Assembly: GCA_014529385.2 (NCBI GenBank)
Contig: CM043963.1
Span: forward strand, 75,273,912 to 75,337,911
Direction of reading: 5' to 3'
DNA length: 64,000 nt
Source: Adiantum capillus-veneris
Taxonomy: Eukaryota; Streptophyta; Polypodiopsida; Polypodiales; Pteridaceae
The position numbers and the translations under genes were made by a program. This document shows positions 23,153 to 33,440 of the stretch, piece by piece; the first letter of the stretch is position 1; every line of letters begins with the position of its first letter. The notes under the pieces were generated by a model. It was given only the letters and a program-made list of their open reading frames with translations, ran no database searches and was not told the origin of the DNA.

Positions 23153-24451
23153 CTATGCAAAGCTACGTAGTGCATCCAAATGTCGTTGCATACCTTCTGG
23201 TGAGTCAGATATCAGCTCAATATCATCAACATATAGCAACAATGGGATCCACGCCCCTGCCAGCTGGGCACCCTTGTCACCCTCTCTGTCAATGTAATCA
23301 GACACCTCATCAACATACATACCAAATAGAGTAGGAGACAATGGGCAGCCCTGTTTCACTCCAATAGTCGAGTGAACTAAATCAGATACCCCTTTCGGAG
23401 TGCGTACATGTCCCATCACTGATCTGTACAAAGCCATAATCCCCCAAATCACCTCTATGGGCACCCCCATCTCTTGTAGTCTGCGTATCAATCGAGCTCT
23501 TGGTATCATGTCAAATGCTTTTCGAAAATCCACAAAGCTACAATAGATCCATCTCCCATGTGCTCTGCGCTCCTCAATGATGGCCCTGAGGATCAGAATA
23601 TGATCAAGAGTGGAGAAACCCCTCTTGAAGCCGGCCTGACCCTTTGCTCGTACACCCTCGCTTTCTGCCCAATTACTCAAGTGTTGCTCCAAAATAGATG
23701 CATACAACCATGCCAATGTGTGTCCAACCATAATAGTGCGGTAGTTCCTAGGCTCTGTAGGGTCACCAGCCTTGAAGATGGGCACAATATTAGACAACCT
23801 CCAAGTCTCAGGTAATCCCTCACACATGGCACGATTGAACAACACTGCGAGAACCTCCATCAACATATCCCTGGCATGTATAAAGTGCTCTGCTACTAGA
23901 CCGTCATGATCATATGCCTTCCCAGTCCTCATCCTGTCAATGGCCCTTTGTACCATCTCAGATGTAAAGAAAGTGCTCGTAGTTGGGCAAGGCTTGGTAG
24001 GGTCTGGAAGGGGTTCCTTTCCGGGAACCGTATATAATGATGTCGCATATTGGCCCCTTACACCAGGTCAAGTAATCACTGAGGAAGGGGAGTGCTCATG
24101 GAAGAGTCGCCATGCCTCTCCTAAGTCCCTACTCAAGAACATCTGATATAAGTCTCGCTCCATCTGAGCTAGGTAAGCTCGCTTCTTCCGTTGCACAAGG
24201 CGTCGGAAAGCAATCCGAGACTGTCTATAAGTGATGACTCCTAAAAGAAGATCCCTCTGTAGCTGGGGTCTCATCTCTCTGCACTCCTCATCATACCAAC
24301 TATTCTGGGGCATGCTCCCATAATGTCGTCTCTTGCCCGACTGAGTGTGTGGGTATGCCACTGATGCAGCCCCATGCAGTGTCTCAATCAGTAGAGTGGT
24401 GCACTCCTCCACTGAGAGGCCTGTACCATTTGTGCCAGTTGTGCCTTCCAA
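23153..24451 (-). pseudogene. LINE A linker and reverse transcriptase (copy A5)
   Basis: Two open stretches. The linker (24068-24451) has NSWYDEECREMRPQLQRDLL, SRIAFRRLVQRKKRAYLAQM and DLGEAWRLFHEHSP. The RT part (23153-23956) has ILEQHLSNWAESEGVRAKGQ, GFKRGFSTLDHILILRAIIE, CSFVDFRKAFDMIPRARLIR, GVKQGCPLSPTLFGMYVDEV and the box YVDDIELIS; here Val replaces Ala of YADD, a change that retroviral enzymes tolerate. The linker-RT junction is frameshifted. Confidence 0.85.
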
Positions 24452-24591
24452 TAGACGGTCCTAGATCTCCTCTGTATAAACGAAATCAGTCTCTGGTGTA
24501 AATGTATAGCGGGTGTGTGACCTGCCTCCTGATGTCTAGGTTGTACTATACTGAAATTTAACGGACAGTATCAAGAGAGCATGATCTACTG

Positions 24592-25365
24592 CTATGCCCG
24601 CTGGCCTGGCTCCCACTGTGAAATCCTGAATGCAGGGGACAAAGCTCGGTTGCGAGTTATAACATAATCCACTGTACTGGCCCCATGTCTGTTTGGAAAG
24701 CATGTGAAACCGGCTGCTTCAGGAAATCGCTGTAAGCCATTAAGTATGGCTAATCCATGTGTAGTCGTCATTTCCATGAGGTATCTCCCATACTCCGTCT
24801 GTTCTCTGTCATCTGAGCATCTGTCAAGTCCCAACTCACCCACATCCAGCTTCCTAAGCATCTCATCTGAAGTGTCGTAGAAAACTGTCTGCGAGTTGCC
24901 CATTCGGGCATTGAAGTCCCCTAGGAGAATGATATCACCATCCCTAGAAAACTCCCATAAGTCATCATCTAGTATAGAGAAAGGCGATTGCCCTCTAGAT
25001 GCAGCATACACTGATGTACTGGGAGGAAAGTAACATATGGCAATATATAGGAATCGACCTGTGTCAGCTCTCAGTCTCACCCACATATATCTAGCATGAT
25101 TATCTCTTCGTACAATATGCAGTAATGGTTGTAGTTCCTCTCTGAATAGCACTGCTACTCCTCCTGAACCTCTACTCCCATGCTCAGATCTCGCATTTGT
25201 CCTGTGAGCTGTCGCCCATCTGTAACCCACCACATGTGGCATCACCTGTCCAGGGGCCTGATGAGTCTCTGAGAAGAATACAATATCCTTGTCTTTGAAA
25301 CTGTCCTCAAATGCACCCACGTCCAACCTCATAGACCCATTACAATTCCAGGTAGCCATCTTCAC
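24592..25365 (-). pseudogene. LINE A endonuclease domain (copy A5)
   Basis: An AP-like endonuclease, open for 257 residues. Visible catalytic blocks are MATWNCNGS (Asn), the SETHQ Glu, GSRGSGGVAVLF, LLGDFNARMGN (Asp and Asn), HGASTVDYVI (Asp) and, out of frame beyond, VDHALL (terminal Asp-His). This domain nicks target DNA to prime reverse transcription. The frame ends at 24592, before the final DH block, and the next ORF2 part is in another frame. Confidence 0.85.
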
Positions 25366-25389
25366 TGTGGTCCCATAGGTCTCGCACCG

Positions 25390-26283
25390 TCATGCAGTGC
25401 GCCGCTCTAAAATCACCACCCGTCCATCTCTGTAGAAGGCTAACTTTCCCTTCTCCCTTGCCGCTGTAATCTCTGGCATTACCTCTCTCATATGTGCGAG
25501 CTGTGAGAGAGTCAGGTCATCACCTAGGAAAATACCTGTCTTTTTGAGAGTAGGCCTCTTCCTCAAGAATTCCTTCTTCTCTTCCAACGAGGGGAAGCTT
25601 AGTATGAGAGCTCTCCCCTTTGAAGACTCTCCCGTGCCATCACTTTTCTTACCTACCCTCCATGCCTTTGTGTGCAAAGGCTTCGCCATCCCCATCATGG
25701 ATGTAAGGCTTGTGACCTCTTTCTCCACATCGTTTATGTCCTTGAGACCGGTCGCTTTTACATGCAGTGCTCGCATCCGCCTTCTTTGTTCCTCTTCGAG
25801 GGTCATGTTGATAAGCATCGGTGTACAAGGAGTTTCTTGACCTTTCCTTTTCTTGGCGACCTCAATCCATTTTTCGGCCTCGTCCGCCTTTCTTTGTGTC
25901 CTTATTATCATCTCCGCCCATAAAGATGTCTTTGCCACACTTTGTTTCTCTTCCTCTGTGATCATCCTTACCTGTTCCTTGATTTCCTTGATTTCATCTA
26001 TTACAGAGGGCTGAAATCCACCTTCCTCTAGTCCACTGCTTACTCTATCAGCAAGCTCCTGTTTAAGGGCTGAGACTTCTTTTTTGATTGTCTGTATCTT
26101 GATGTTTGGGTTCTCCTGTTTGAGGGCTGAGACTTCTTCTTTGAGTGTCTGTATTTCTGCGTTAAGGCTCTCTTTCTCCTTCTTCCATTGTGCGCTTTCA
26201 TTGAAGACCATCTGAAGGAGGTTGGCCTTCTCCTTCCACCATCCTTCCATCTCTGTTTTCCACTCCTTCATTTCCCTCTCCAT
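25390..26283 (-). CDS. LINE A ORF1 protein, 297 residues (open)
   Basis: An uninterrupted frame. Residues about 1-110 are Lys/Glu-rich heptads (KEKESLNAEIQTLKEEVSAL, repeated once), a likely coiled coil for trimer or dimer formation. A second helical part follows. The C-terminal part, from about residue 170, has RRRMRALHVKATGLKDINDV, WRVGKK, RALILSFPSLEEKKEFLRKR, TGIFLGDDLTLSQLAHMREV and REKGKLAFYRDGRVVILE. Those blocks are like the RNA-binding RRM and C-terminal domains of L1-type ORF1p, an RNA chaperone. No CCHC knuckle is present, unlike most plant L1 ORF1 proteins. The N terminus is shorter than in the copies at 46781-47934 and 61262-62192. Confidence 0.82.
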   Translation of the reverse strand: MEREMKEWKTEMEGWWKEKANLLQMVFNESAQWKKEKESLNAEIQTLKEEVSALKQENPNIKIQTIKKEVSALKQELADRVSSGLEEGGFQPSVIDEIKEIKEQVRMITEEEKQSVAKTSLWAEMIIRTQRKADEAEKWIEVAKKRKGQETPCTPMLINMTLEEEQRRRMRALHVKATGLKDINDVEKEVTSLTSMMGMAKPLHTKAWRVGKKSDGTGESSKGRALILSFPSLEEKKEFLRKRPTLKKTGIFLGDDLTLSQLAHMREVMPEITAAREKGKLAFYRDGRVVILERRTA

Positions 26284-26284
26284 T

Positions 26285-26765
26285 TGCGAGGGGGTGGGTA
26301 AGGGCGAGGGGGACTGGTTAGGGGCGAGGGGAAGGGAGGGGTGGGTAGGGGCGAGGGAATATGAGGGGGAGGGTAGGGGCGAGGGGGTGGGTAGGGGCGA
26401 GACGGGTGGGTAGGGGCGAGGGAATGTAAGGGGAGGGTAGGGGCGAGGGGAAGGTGACAGGGCGAGGGCGAGGAGGGACTAGAGGCGAGGACTTAAAGGG
26501 GTGAGGGGGTGAGGGGGAGGGACAAGGGCGAGGGGTGGTGAGGGGGCGAGAGGGATGGACAAGGGGCGAGGGGGTGAGGGGGAGGGACTAGGACGAGGGG
26601 GTAGGGCGAGGGCGAGGGGGTGAGGTGGAGGGACTAGGGCGAGAGAGGGGGTGGGTATGGGCGAGGGCAAGAGAGGGGTGGGTAGGGGCTGAGTTGGGAG
26701 AGAGGGGGGACGAGTTGGGAGAGGGGTGGGGAGAGCTCGGAGTTGGGAAAGGGCGAAGAGGTAGC
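26285..26765. repeat. G-rich minisatellite (GGGTAGGGGCGAGGG-like)
   Basis: About 480 bases of imperfect repeats around GGGTAGGGGCGAGGG and GAGGGGGTGAGGGGGAGGG on the plus strand. It lies between the protease end of LTR copy G2b and the 5' end of LINE copy A5. The frequent runs of three or more G could form G-quadruplexes on the plus strand. The long proline-rich frames here are artefacts of the repeat. Confidence 0.85.
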
Positions 26766-26789
26766 AAACTATTAGGAGAAGGGAATTCA

Positions 26790-27358
26790 TCAAGCAGGAC
26801 CTGCTCTGTGAAGGAGGTTTTCTAGACATAGATGAGAGCTTTGTCGTGGTCGGGGAAGCAGACACCAATGGGACTGATATTCGAGGGGGTGTGAACTCTT
26901 GTAGAGGAGATTTCTTTCCTGTGGAGTAGGCTGTTCTTGTTCAGGGTTGGTTTCCATTGACAAAGAAACCTGCTGCACCACGGGATCCATACCTCCTTCT
27001 AAGAGAATGGGTTGCATCGGGGAGCCAGAAGTATGTATCCACATGGCATCGTTCCCCCAATCATGAAGTGCTTTAGTGTGTCGCAGCCATGGTCTTCCAA
27101 TGAGCAAGGGAAATCCACCCTCAACCTGGGGAAGACGAACCACAACAAAATCCAAGTTAAAAGTAAAGTCTTGTACTTGCAGAGGCACATTGTCCACTAT
27201 GCCCACTGGATAGACTGTCTGTTGGTCGGCCAATGTAACTGTGAAGGGAGCAGGGCAAGTAGGCTATAGACCTAGAGCTAACATAGTGAACTCGGGCATC
27301 AGGTTGATGCCAGATCCACCATCCACTATCACTCCTCAAAAATGCCGACCCAAAACAG
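26790..27358 (-). pseudogene. Retropepsin of family G2 (copy G2b)
   Basis: Directly downstream of gag the minus strand reads LGRHF, a stop, then GVIVDGGSGINLMPEF (catalytic Asp in DGGSG, about 27325) and, after another stop, VTLADQQTVYPVGIVDNVPL, FNLDFVVVRLPQVEGG, FPLLIGRPWLRHTKALHDWG. This is the aspartic protease fold of gypsy elements, where ILGRPWL-type is the second conserved block. The frame ends at 26790 and no reverse transcriptase follows before the minisatellite. Confidence 0.82.
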
Positions 27359-29470
27359 ACATTGTCAGGCGAGGGCTTCTATCAGTGAGTGGAGCAGCGG
27401 GATTGGATATCATATAGGACTTTGATGGTCGCACTGGGAGGTGCCCGCCACTAGGACTTGCTCTGGGGTAAAGTGATTGAATAACAGCAAGGGTGTCACT
27501 TCTAAAACTTGCATCTAGCCGTAGCATGTCATAGAGGGACACTTGTTGGAAAGTGTTCTTCAAGACTGTCTCTGCTGTAAGCTTCTCTTTTTCTACCTGT
27601 TGTTCTGCTTGTACCTTGATCTTCTGTAGATCGGAAACTGCTTCCAAGAAAGCTTCAACAATATCTGAGAGCAAAGATTTGGATTCTTTCATGGCACTGG
27701 GGGATGGCTTGTTAACAGCTGTAGGCAGGGTATCCACTGGTGTGAGAATGTGTGGGGGAGTTGAACTTGATGGAGTGCTAAGACCGAGAGCGGCTCTCTG
27801 GGCCCGGGTGAGGACGCCCGATGGATCCTCTGCCAACTGCGGCGGCTTATTTCGAGGGGTAACCACGTGGGTAGAAGGGGGCGGCTGAGAAACGGTGCTC
27901 ACTGCTATCAAGTTGAGCTTGGGAAAGGCAAACTCATTCTGGCTTTGACTTGAGTTCGAAGCCGTGGATGCACGAAGTTTAGGGCAATCCTTACTGTAGT
28001 AATCCTTCGTTTTAGGGCAATGACGGCAAGGAGAGGACCCTTCTGGCAGGGGGCATTTGCTTTGGTAATGCCCATATTCCCCGCATCTGTAGCACAAAAT
28101 GGGCCGATTCAAAGGGCGAGTCGAAGGGCGAGGTGGTCCTTGCTGCTGTGCATTGAGTTTGAGGTGGAGCCATAGAAGCTTTGAGGTGATGAGGGAGCAA
28201 GGGTATGATAAAAGTTCTGAGACGGAAAAGTACTTGGCATACCTTGCATAGGAGGGGCTGTCAGCAAAGGTGGCATATGGTGTGGATGGCCACAAGGAGA
28301 AACCATGTTGGATGCAGGTGCTGGCCCTTGTTGAAGAGTAGGACCAAGACTTTGCTGTATTTGCCACAATCCCTTGAGGTAGTAACAGTCCTTGTTCTCA
28401 TGTCCAGATTTTTCACAGAAGTGGCAGTACACCCGAAGGGGGCATTCCTGAGGAGGGTGCCCTGGAGAGCGGCATGAGCTACACCAAACCGTAGCCTTAG
28501 TCTCTTGCTGACCCTTGAGCTCTTCTAGCTCACGCTTGATCTGTTCCAATGCCTTGTGATGTGGAGGCGTCTCCTGTCTAAGAGAGAAGGACCTCTCCTC
28601 TTGAAGAGCTCGCTGTAACTTTAGGGCTTCCAGTTCCCCACGTAAAGAAGTTAAAGGATCAGAAGGACTTTCCAAAAACACAGAGGGGGTCTCTATGTGA
28701 GGGGGGTTGGAGAACAGCTTCCTAGCCCCCTCTATCCTCGTAGTAGCTACGATGAACTCCTCCAGAGTGGCGTCGGGTTGGAGACTTTCTCGTAGTTTTT
28801 GCTGAGAAGTTTTGGGAAGCGCCTTCTCTACCCACTTCTTAACCATAAATTCACCTGGTTGGTGGGAAAGCTTGGCAACCAGAGACTTGGTTTTCGTCAT
28901 AAGTTCTGCAAAAGTCTCCTCTGGCTGGAGCACCATGTTGGCCAACTCATCCAACACCTTCTCCTGGTAGTCACCTGGCCTGAAAGCTGCACAGAACTGT
29001 TGTCTTAAGGTTGCCCAAGTTGCAAAATGGTTCTCTGCAAACTGGCTGTACCATTTGTCTGCTAAGCCATCCAAGGTGGATGGAAAGAGTACCAAATAAG
29101 CATCTTCCCTGTTAAGACCACGACCCCTACAGAGAGATACAAACCTCCTTGCATGGTCGTCAGCATCTTCTGAAGAGAGTCCTTTGAATGTAGGGAACTT
29201 GATGTTTACCTTCGCCAAAACGCTAGCCAACGGCTCCATAGCCCCTTGCTGAGCCTGTTGCTCAGTAGCCTGCTGTATCAGAATAGGAGAGAGCTTTACT
29301 GGAGAAGGTGATCTGGAAGATGTGGAACCGGAGGGAGGAATGGGTGATGTCGTATGTGGAGGTATGGGTGATGGACTTCTAACAGGTTCCAAGGGTCGTC
29401 TTCTGTTGTAGTACTTTAGAGGACTCAGGAGTGCGCTTTGACGCTTGACTGACCACCTTGTATGGGTCAT
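27336..29470 (-). pseudogene. Gag polyprotein of family G2 (copy G2b)
   Basis: Two overlapping open frames, 28109-29470 (453 residues) and 27336-28367 (343 residues), separated by one frameshift. The N-terminal part is Pro/Ser-rich. The capsid-like core has ILAKVNIKFP-type sequence (here VLAKVNIKFPTFKGLSSEDA), LVLFPSTLDGLADKWYSQFA and FMVKKWVEKALPKTSQQKLR. A coiled coil (LRGELEALKLQRALQEERSF) follows. Then come several knuckles: CSSCRSPGHPPQEC, CHFCEKSGHENKDC, CYRCGEYGHYQSKC and CRHCPKTKDYYSKDC (a damaged fourth). The C-terminal part reaches KNTFQQVSLYDMLRLDASFR and leads into the protease. Confidence 0.85.
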
Positions 29471-29849
29471 GCAGGGACCACCAAACCAACCAAGCTTTGG
29501 GCAAGAAAACCTTGAACTGGCTGAAGACTGGTCTAGACTCTACTAGACTAGGCAAGTGACTAGACCAGGCTAGACCAGGGACGAGCCTAAAACCAGGGAC
29601 GAGGAGGACTAGACCAGGGTTGAGGAGGTCTAGACTAGGGACGAGGACAGGTTGGACCAGGGCGAGGGATGACTAGGGCGAGAGAGACTAGACCAGTTGG
29701 ACCAGGCAAGAGGAGAACAGTGCAAAGCAAGGTCGGCGAAGCTAGGCAAGGTAGGCGAAGCTAGATAGACCCAACTAGCTTCAAGATTTGCACCTCACAG
29801 AGTGAGATTTCAGTTGAGGTCCCATCGTGATCGCCAAAATGAGAGCACC
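29471..29849 (-). mobile_element. G2b leader with CTAGTC repeats and possible PBS
   Basis: The leader has imperfect repeats of CTAGACCAGGGACGAG-type (plus strand). Next to the LTR (29825-29845) the element-sense strand reads CTCATTTTGGCGATCACGAT followed by GGGACCTCAA. G2c has the matching TTTTGGCATGCCCTGTGGGA at the same place. TGGCRxxC would be a PBS for a tRNA other than iMet; which one is not clear. Confidence 0.55.
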
Positions 29850-30413
29850 TGTAGCGCGGATAATGTGTCGTGCTCTCTACAGTGGGTGGTCCTCAGTGCA
29901 ATGTGCGTGACAATCTCACTCGAACAGACTGAACAGAAGGGAAACAACAGACAACAACTGAGCTCACAGAGACACAACAACAACAGACAACAACAACAGT
30001 AGACCACAACAAAAGACTCGACTATCTCAAAGAACTGATACAGACTCTGGCGTGGCAGCACACTCAGCTCCAGCCCAGGACTCTCAGGTACAATGGGGTG
30101 TCGAGGCTCAGATGTGCAGGGACGGTGAATCAGTGCTCTGTGTATAGACTCACTGCTCTCGACGACGATGCTCGACCAGAGGTGAAGAAGATACTCCTGA
30201 TGACCAACCGCTACTACTCATATGTACCACCATAAAGAGCCACCAACGGCTCATAAATGCCAGCCATGTGGTGACCTGGCCACGATGTCCACTAGACCAC
30301 CGTCGGTACCCTGCCACGTGTCACTCCCAGCCGAGAGGGTCCGTCCAGTGTGAACTAGCCTAGACCAACTGTACTAACTGTGTCCTGTGACAGTGACATT
30401 GTAGCCCGCTAAA
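29850..30413 (-). mobile_element. 5' LTR of family G2 (copy G2b)
   Basis: About 564 bp starting TGTAGCGCGG (plus strand, left) and ending near GTAGCCCGCTAAA. It aligns along its length with 14593-15184. In element sense it precedes the leader and gag, so it is the 5' LTR. No 3' partner was found on the left, where a minisatellite and LINE copy A5 interrupt the element. Confidence 0.82.
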
Positions 30414-31289
30414 AATACTTACAGCTATTCGCAGTGTTTGCTTTAGGCGCTTGGTTCTTGGGCAAGGTTTTCCTCATTTATGTTTGACTCCTTGTGTGTG
30501 TTAAAGTGTCGGAAAGCAATGGAACCTGCTTTGGAGGCCACGCCGGAGATCAAAGCTTCCTTGTATGAGGACTTCGAGGAGGCTCGGAGAGGTTGGAACA
30601 ATTTGCCTCCTACTCTCGAGGTACGTATTCCTGTTCAGGAACTCATGGACCTGGTCGCACAATATGCTTTGAATGCAGTCAATTTGTTTTTCCCCTAGAA
30701 AAATGCCTACTGCGCAGGATGTCTGACAGTGGGTCGATTTTCTTCTTAAACACGAGGCTGTAAGGGGGACCACTAGTCCAAACTTAACTCAAGCTGGTCA
30801 AGTTGGTTGATTTCATTTGTCCAAGCTGGTCCATTAGTCTTACTGTCTATTGCCCAAGCTTGTAGCCCAACTGCACTGCTCGGGTCACCGTAGACAACTT
30901 ACAGATACCACTCACTGGACTAGTGAAATAGGGTGGGCGGCGTGAGAAGGACAAGTGGTGGCTGTGTCCTCGTGCCTAGCTAGTCTATATGGGCCATCTT
31001 ACCTATGGAGATAATTTGGTCAATGTATATTTTTATCATCTATTATCGCTTACACGTACGAGTCTTATGTGAGCCTTGTCTTAGCCAAGTGTCCACATAG
31101 TCTATACCTAGCACACATCCATGCAATATCCAAGCTCGATAACCCTTCTATCTGAGTAGCACAACACGTGGACTGGAGCTCTTTGTACTTGGATCCTTAC
31201 AGTGTACTGACGTCGGGTTGAGCAGTTCATGTGTCTCTTCGTCATCTCCATTTCTATCTGCTGGTTGCTGGTTCCATTGTTAAAATAAA
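30414..31289. other. Intronic sequence with one unassigned short frame
   Basis: No recognised repeat. A plus-strand frame at 30480-30698 reads RKAMEPALEATPEIKASLYE and continues to a stop; inside it is a donor-like GAG|GTACGT (30618). I do not recognise the peptide. It could be a piece of a transposon gag or of a host exon. Confidence 0.35.
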
Positions 31290-32360
31290 GAGTCAATATC
31301 AAGTTTCCAACCTTTAAGGGACTTCTAATTGAGGACACAAATAATCATGTGAGGAAGTTTGTATCCTTGTGCAGAGTCAGGGGTCTTAATCGAGAAAATG
31401 CAACCTTAATGTTGTTCCCATCCACATTGGACAGCCTTGCAGAAAAGTGGTACAACTAGCTCAAAGAGAACCACTTTGCGGACTAGGACACGGCAATGTG
31501 CTGCCTTCCGACCTAGGGACTACCAAGAAAAAGCTCTAGATGAGCTTGAGGACCTTGTAACAAACTACTGAGACCTTTGCAAAGCTGATAACAAGGACCA
31601 AGGCCTTGGTAGCCACATTGCCTCAGCAACCAAAAGACTTTATGGTGAGGAAATGGGTTGAAAAGGTTCTACTTGAGACATCTCAACAGAAGTTAAAAGT
31701 CTCTCAAACGAGACTACTCTTCATGATTTATTACTGCAGCAATAAGGATAGAACGGTTTAAAAACCATGCAAAGACCCTTCTATGCCAGCCACTGTCTTT
31801 TTAAAAGATGTGTTTGATCTTTGGTTTCTTTGCAGAGGGAGCTCGAGGGGCTCAAGGTACAACAATCTTTGCAAGAGGAAAAGTCTTCACTTAATGCCCT
31901 CAGGTGAGATAGGCCCCCTTAACAAGAGGAAAAGTCTTCACTTAATGCCCTCAAGTGAGATAGGCCCCCTCAACAAGAGGTGGTGGAGTAGCTGAGGCAG
32001 GAGCTAGAGAAGCTCAAAGTACAACGATCTTTGCTAGAAGAAAAAGTCTTTACTTAATGCCCTCAAGTGAGATAGGCCCCCTCAACAAGAGGTGGTGGAG
32101 TAGCTGAGGCGGGAGCTCGAGGGGCTCAAGGTACAATGATCTTTGCAAGAGGAGGTGGTGGAGTAGCTGAGGCGGGAGCTAGAGGAGCTCAAAGTACAAC
32201 GATCTTTGCCCTGGTCCCACACCCCTAGTCCCTCAACCCTGGTCCCACTACAAAGAATTCCCTTTAAAGAAAGGGAGATTCTTTTCAGACTTTGGAGGCT
32301 CAGCTTTAGCCCCAGAGAAAGCAGTATCAAATTGTGGTAATGCAAGCGCTTTCTTCTCAT
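31290..32360 (+). pseudogene. Gag remnant of family G2 (copy G2d)
   Basis: On the plus strand, frames with many stops read FVSLCRVRGLNRENA, LMLFPSTLDSLAEKWYN, KENHFAD and KWVEKVLLETSQQKL, matching G2 gag. The coiled-coil part (LRRELEGLKVQQSLQEEKSS) is amplified as listed for 31840-32210. Confidence 0.75.
31840..32210 (+). repeat. Amplified coiled-coil coding unit in G2d gag
   Basis: Four or more imperfect copies of units containing GGGAGCTCGAGGGGCTCAAG, GTACAACAATCTTTGCAAGA and TGCCCTCAAGTGAGATAGGC. The encoded motif is the L-[RE]-EL-E-LK-Q-SLQEE heptad part of gag. Unit lengths vary, so it is a degenerate minisatellite. Confidence 0.75.
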
Positions 32361-33277
32361 CTCTAGTCCCTGAAAAAGCGTCGAACTTTAAGTTTTGGCC
32401 TCCTTTATAATCCTTCAAATCCTCCATTAGGTCAGCTGATCATAGGCATTCAGTTGTAGAAGTGTGTTGCCCTTATGACAAAGGCCCTGCTACAGTCGGT
32501 GGCAGAACTCCATCCAAGGCAGCTTTCTATGGAAGATTCTGACATCAATGTAGCTTTCTTTGCTAACACAAGAATTTGTATATTCAAAATATCTAGACCT
32601 CCATGGCATCTTGAAGTACATATTTTTCCATCTGTCAAAGCCTTCTTCAATGCTTAGTCTTCCAAGTTGTCCGACAAAATGCATCAATGTAACTAGCTGG
32701 ACAATGTAATAACAGAAAAAAGGACTGCATGTAGGTGATCAAAATGGATTGTATAATGCAAAAGTCAGGTGGAGAGCTTCCAATAATTTAATTTATTACA
32801 TGCACGCTGAAGCACGTATTCCACTTGTTGAGAAGAGGCGATTTCCCAAGCCAAAGGTTAACCAGAATGCCGAACCATCTGCATTATTTGACCAGGCGAG
32901 AAAAAAGCGTGCCAACTGTCACCAGCGAGCTTAGACTTGTGAAAATTCACATGCAGCCCAGCTGCCAAGGCATAACATGTTGCAGAAGATGCAAACCGTG
33001 ATTTTAATGCCATCTAGTACAGGTGGCAAAACCCACAAACAAAGAGGATAACGCCCAATGATTAAGCCAAAGCCCTCAAAAAGACGATCAAGATGGCGTG
33101 CAACTAGAAACAGTTTAAAACATTTTCAAATTTTACTAGAAACAGTAAAAAAATATCTCTCAAGTCTTCTTAGCAATGTCCTCAATAGTAAATGAGAATA
33201 GTAATGCTAACAGCGCCCCGCACACCCCCACCCCCCCCAAAAAAAAGGCATAACATATTGCAGGGGATGCAAAGTGT
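32361..33277. other. Intronic sequence including first copy of a duplicated segment
   Basis: No gene recognised. About 32970-33240 is repeated as 33250-33293 plus 40183-40400, the second copy having been split by LINE copy B2. Shared blocks are CCAATGATTAAGCCAAAGCC and AAAAAATATCTCT. Confidence 0.65.
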
Positions 33278-33293
33278 GATTTTCATGTCATTT
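33278..33293. repeat. Target-site duplication of LINE copy B2, left
   Basis: GATTTTCATGTCATTT, 16 bases, identical to 40167-40182. The last Ts merge with the element's poly(A) (poly(T) on this strand), so the exact inner edge is uncertain by a few bases. Confidence 0.9.
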
Positions 33294-33440
33294 TTTTTTT
33301 TTTTTCCGAGAAAAAGATCCTTCTATTAGTTAATGAAAGCTGCCCATAGGGCTACATCCACCTCTGCAAGAGAGGCCTACAACAAACATGATGGGGAGAC
33401 TCTCCCAATGAAAAAACAACATATATACAATGGGGCTAAA

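Noticed and set aside
26479-26868. Proline-rich 129-residue minus-strand frame
   Set aside because: It is the translation of the G-rich minisatellite; no stop occurs because the repeat unit lacks one.
26790-30413. G2 as a natural Gag-protease-only retrotransposon
   Set aside because: Copy G2a has gypsy RNase H joined to the same gag by deletion, so the absence of RT in G2b and G2c is more simply explained by truncation.
32490-32687. Minus-strand frame with VGQLGRLSIEEGFDRWKNMY, reminiscent of a PPR repeat
   Set aside because: Only one weak partial match, no second repeat unit, and nothing around it supports a gene.
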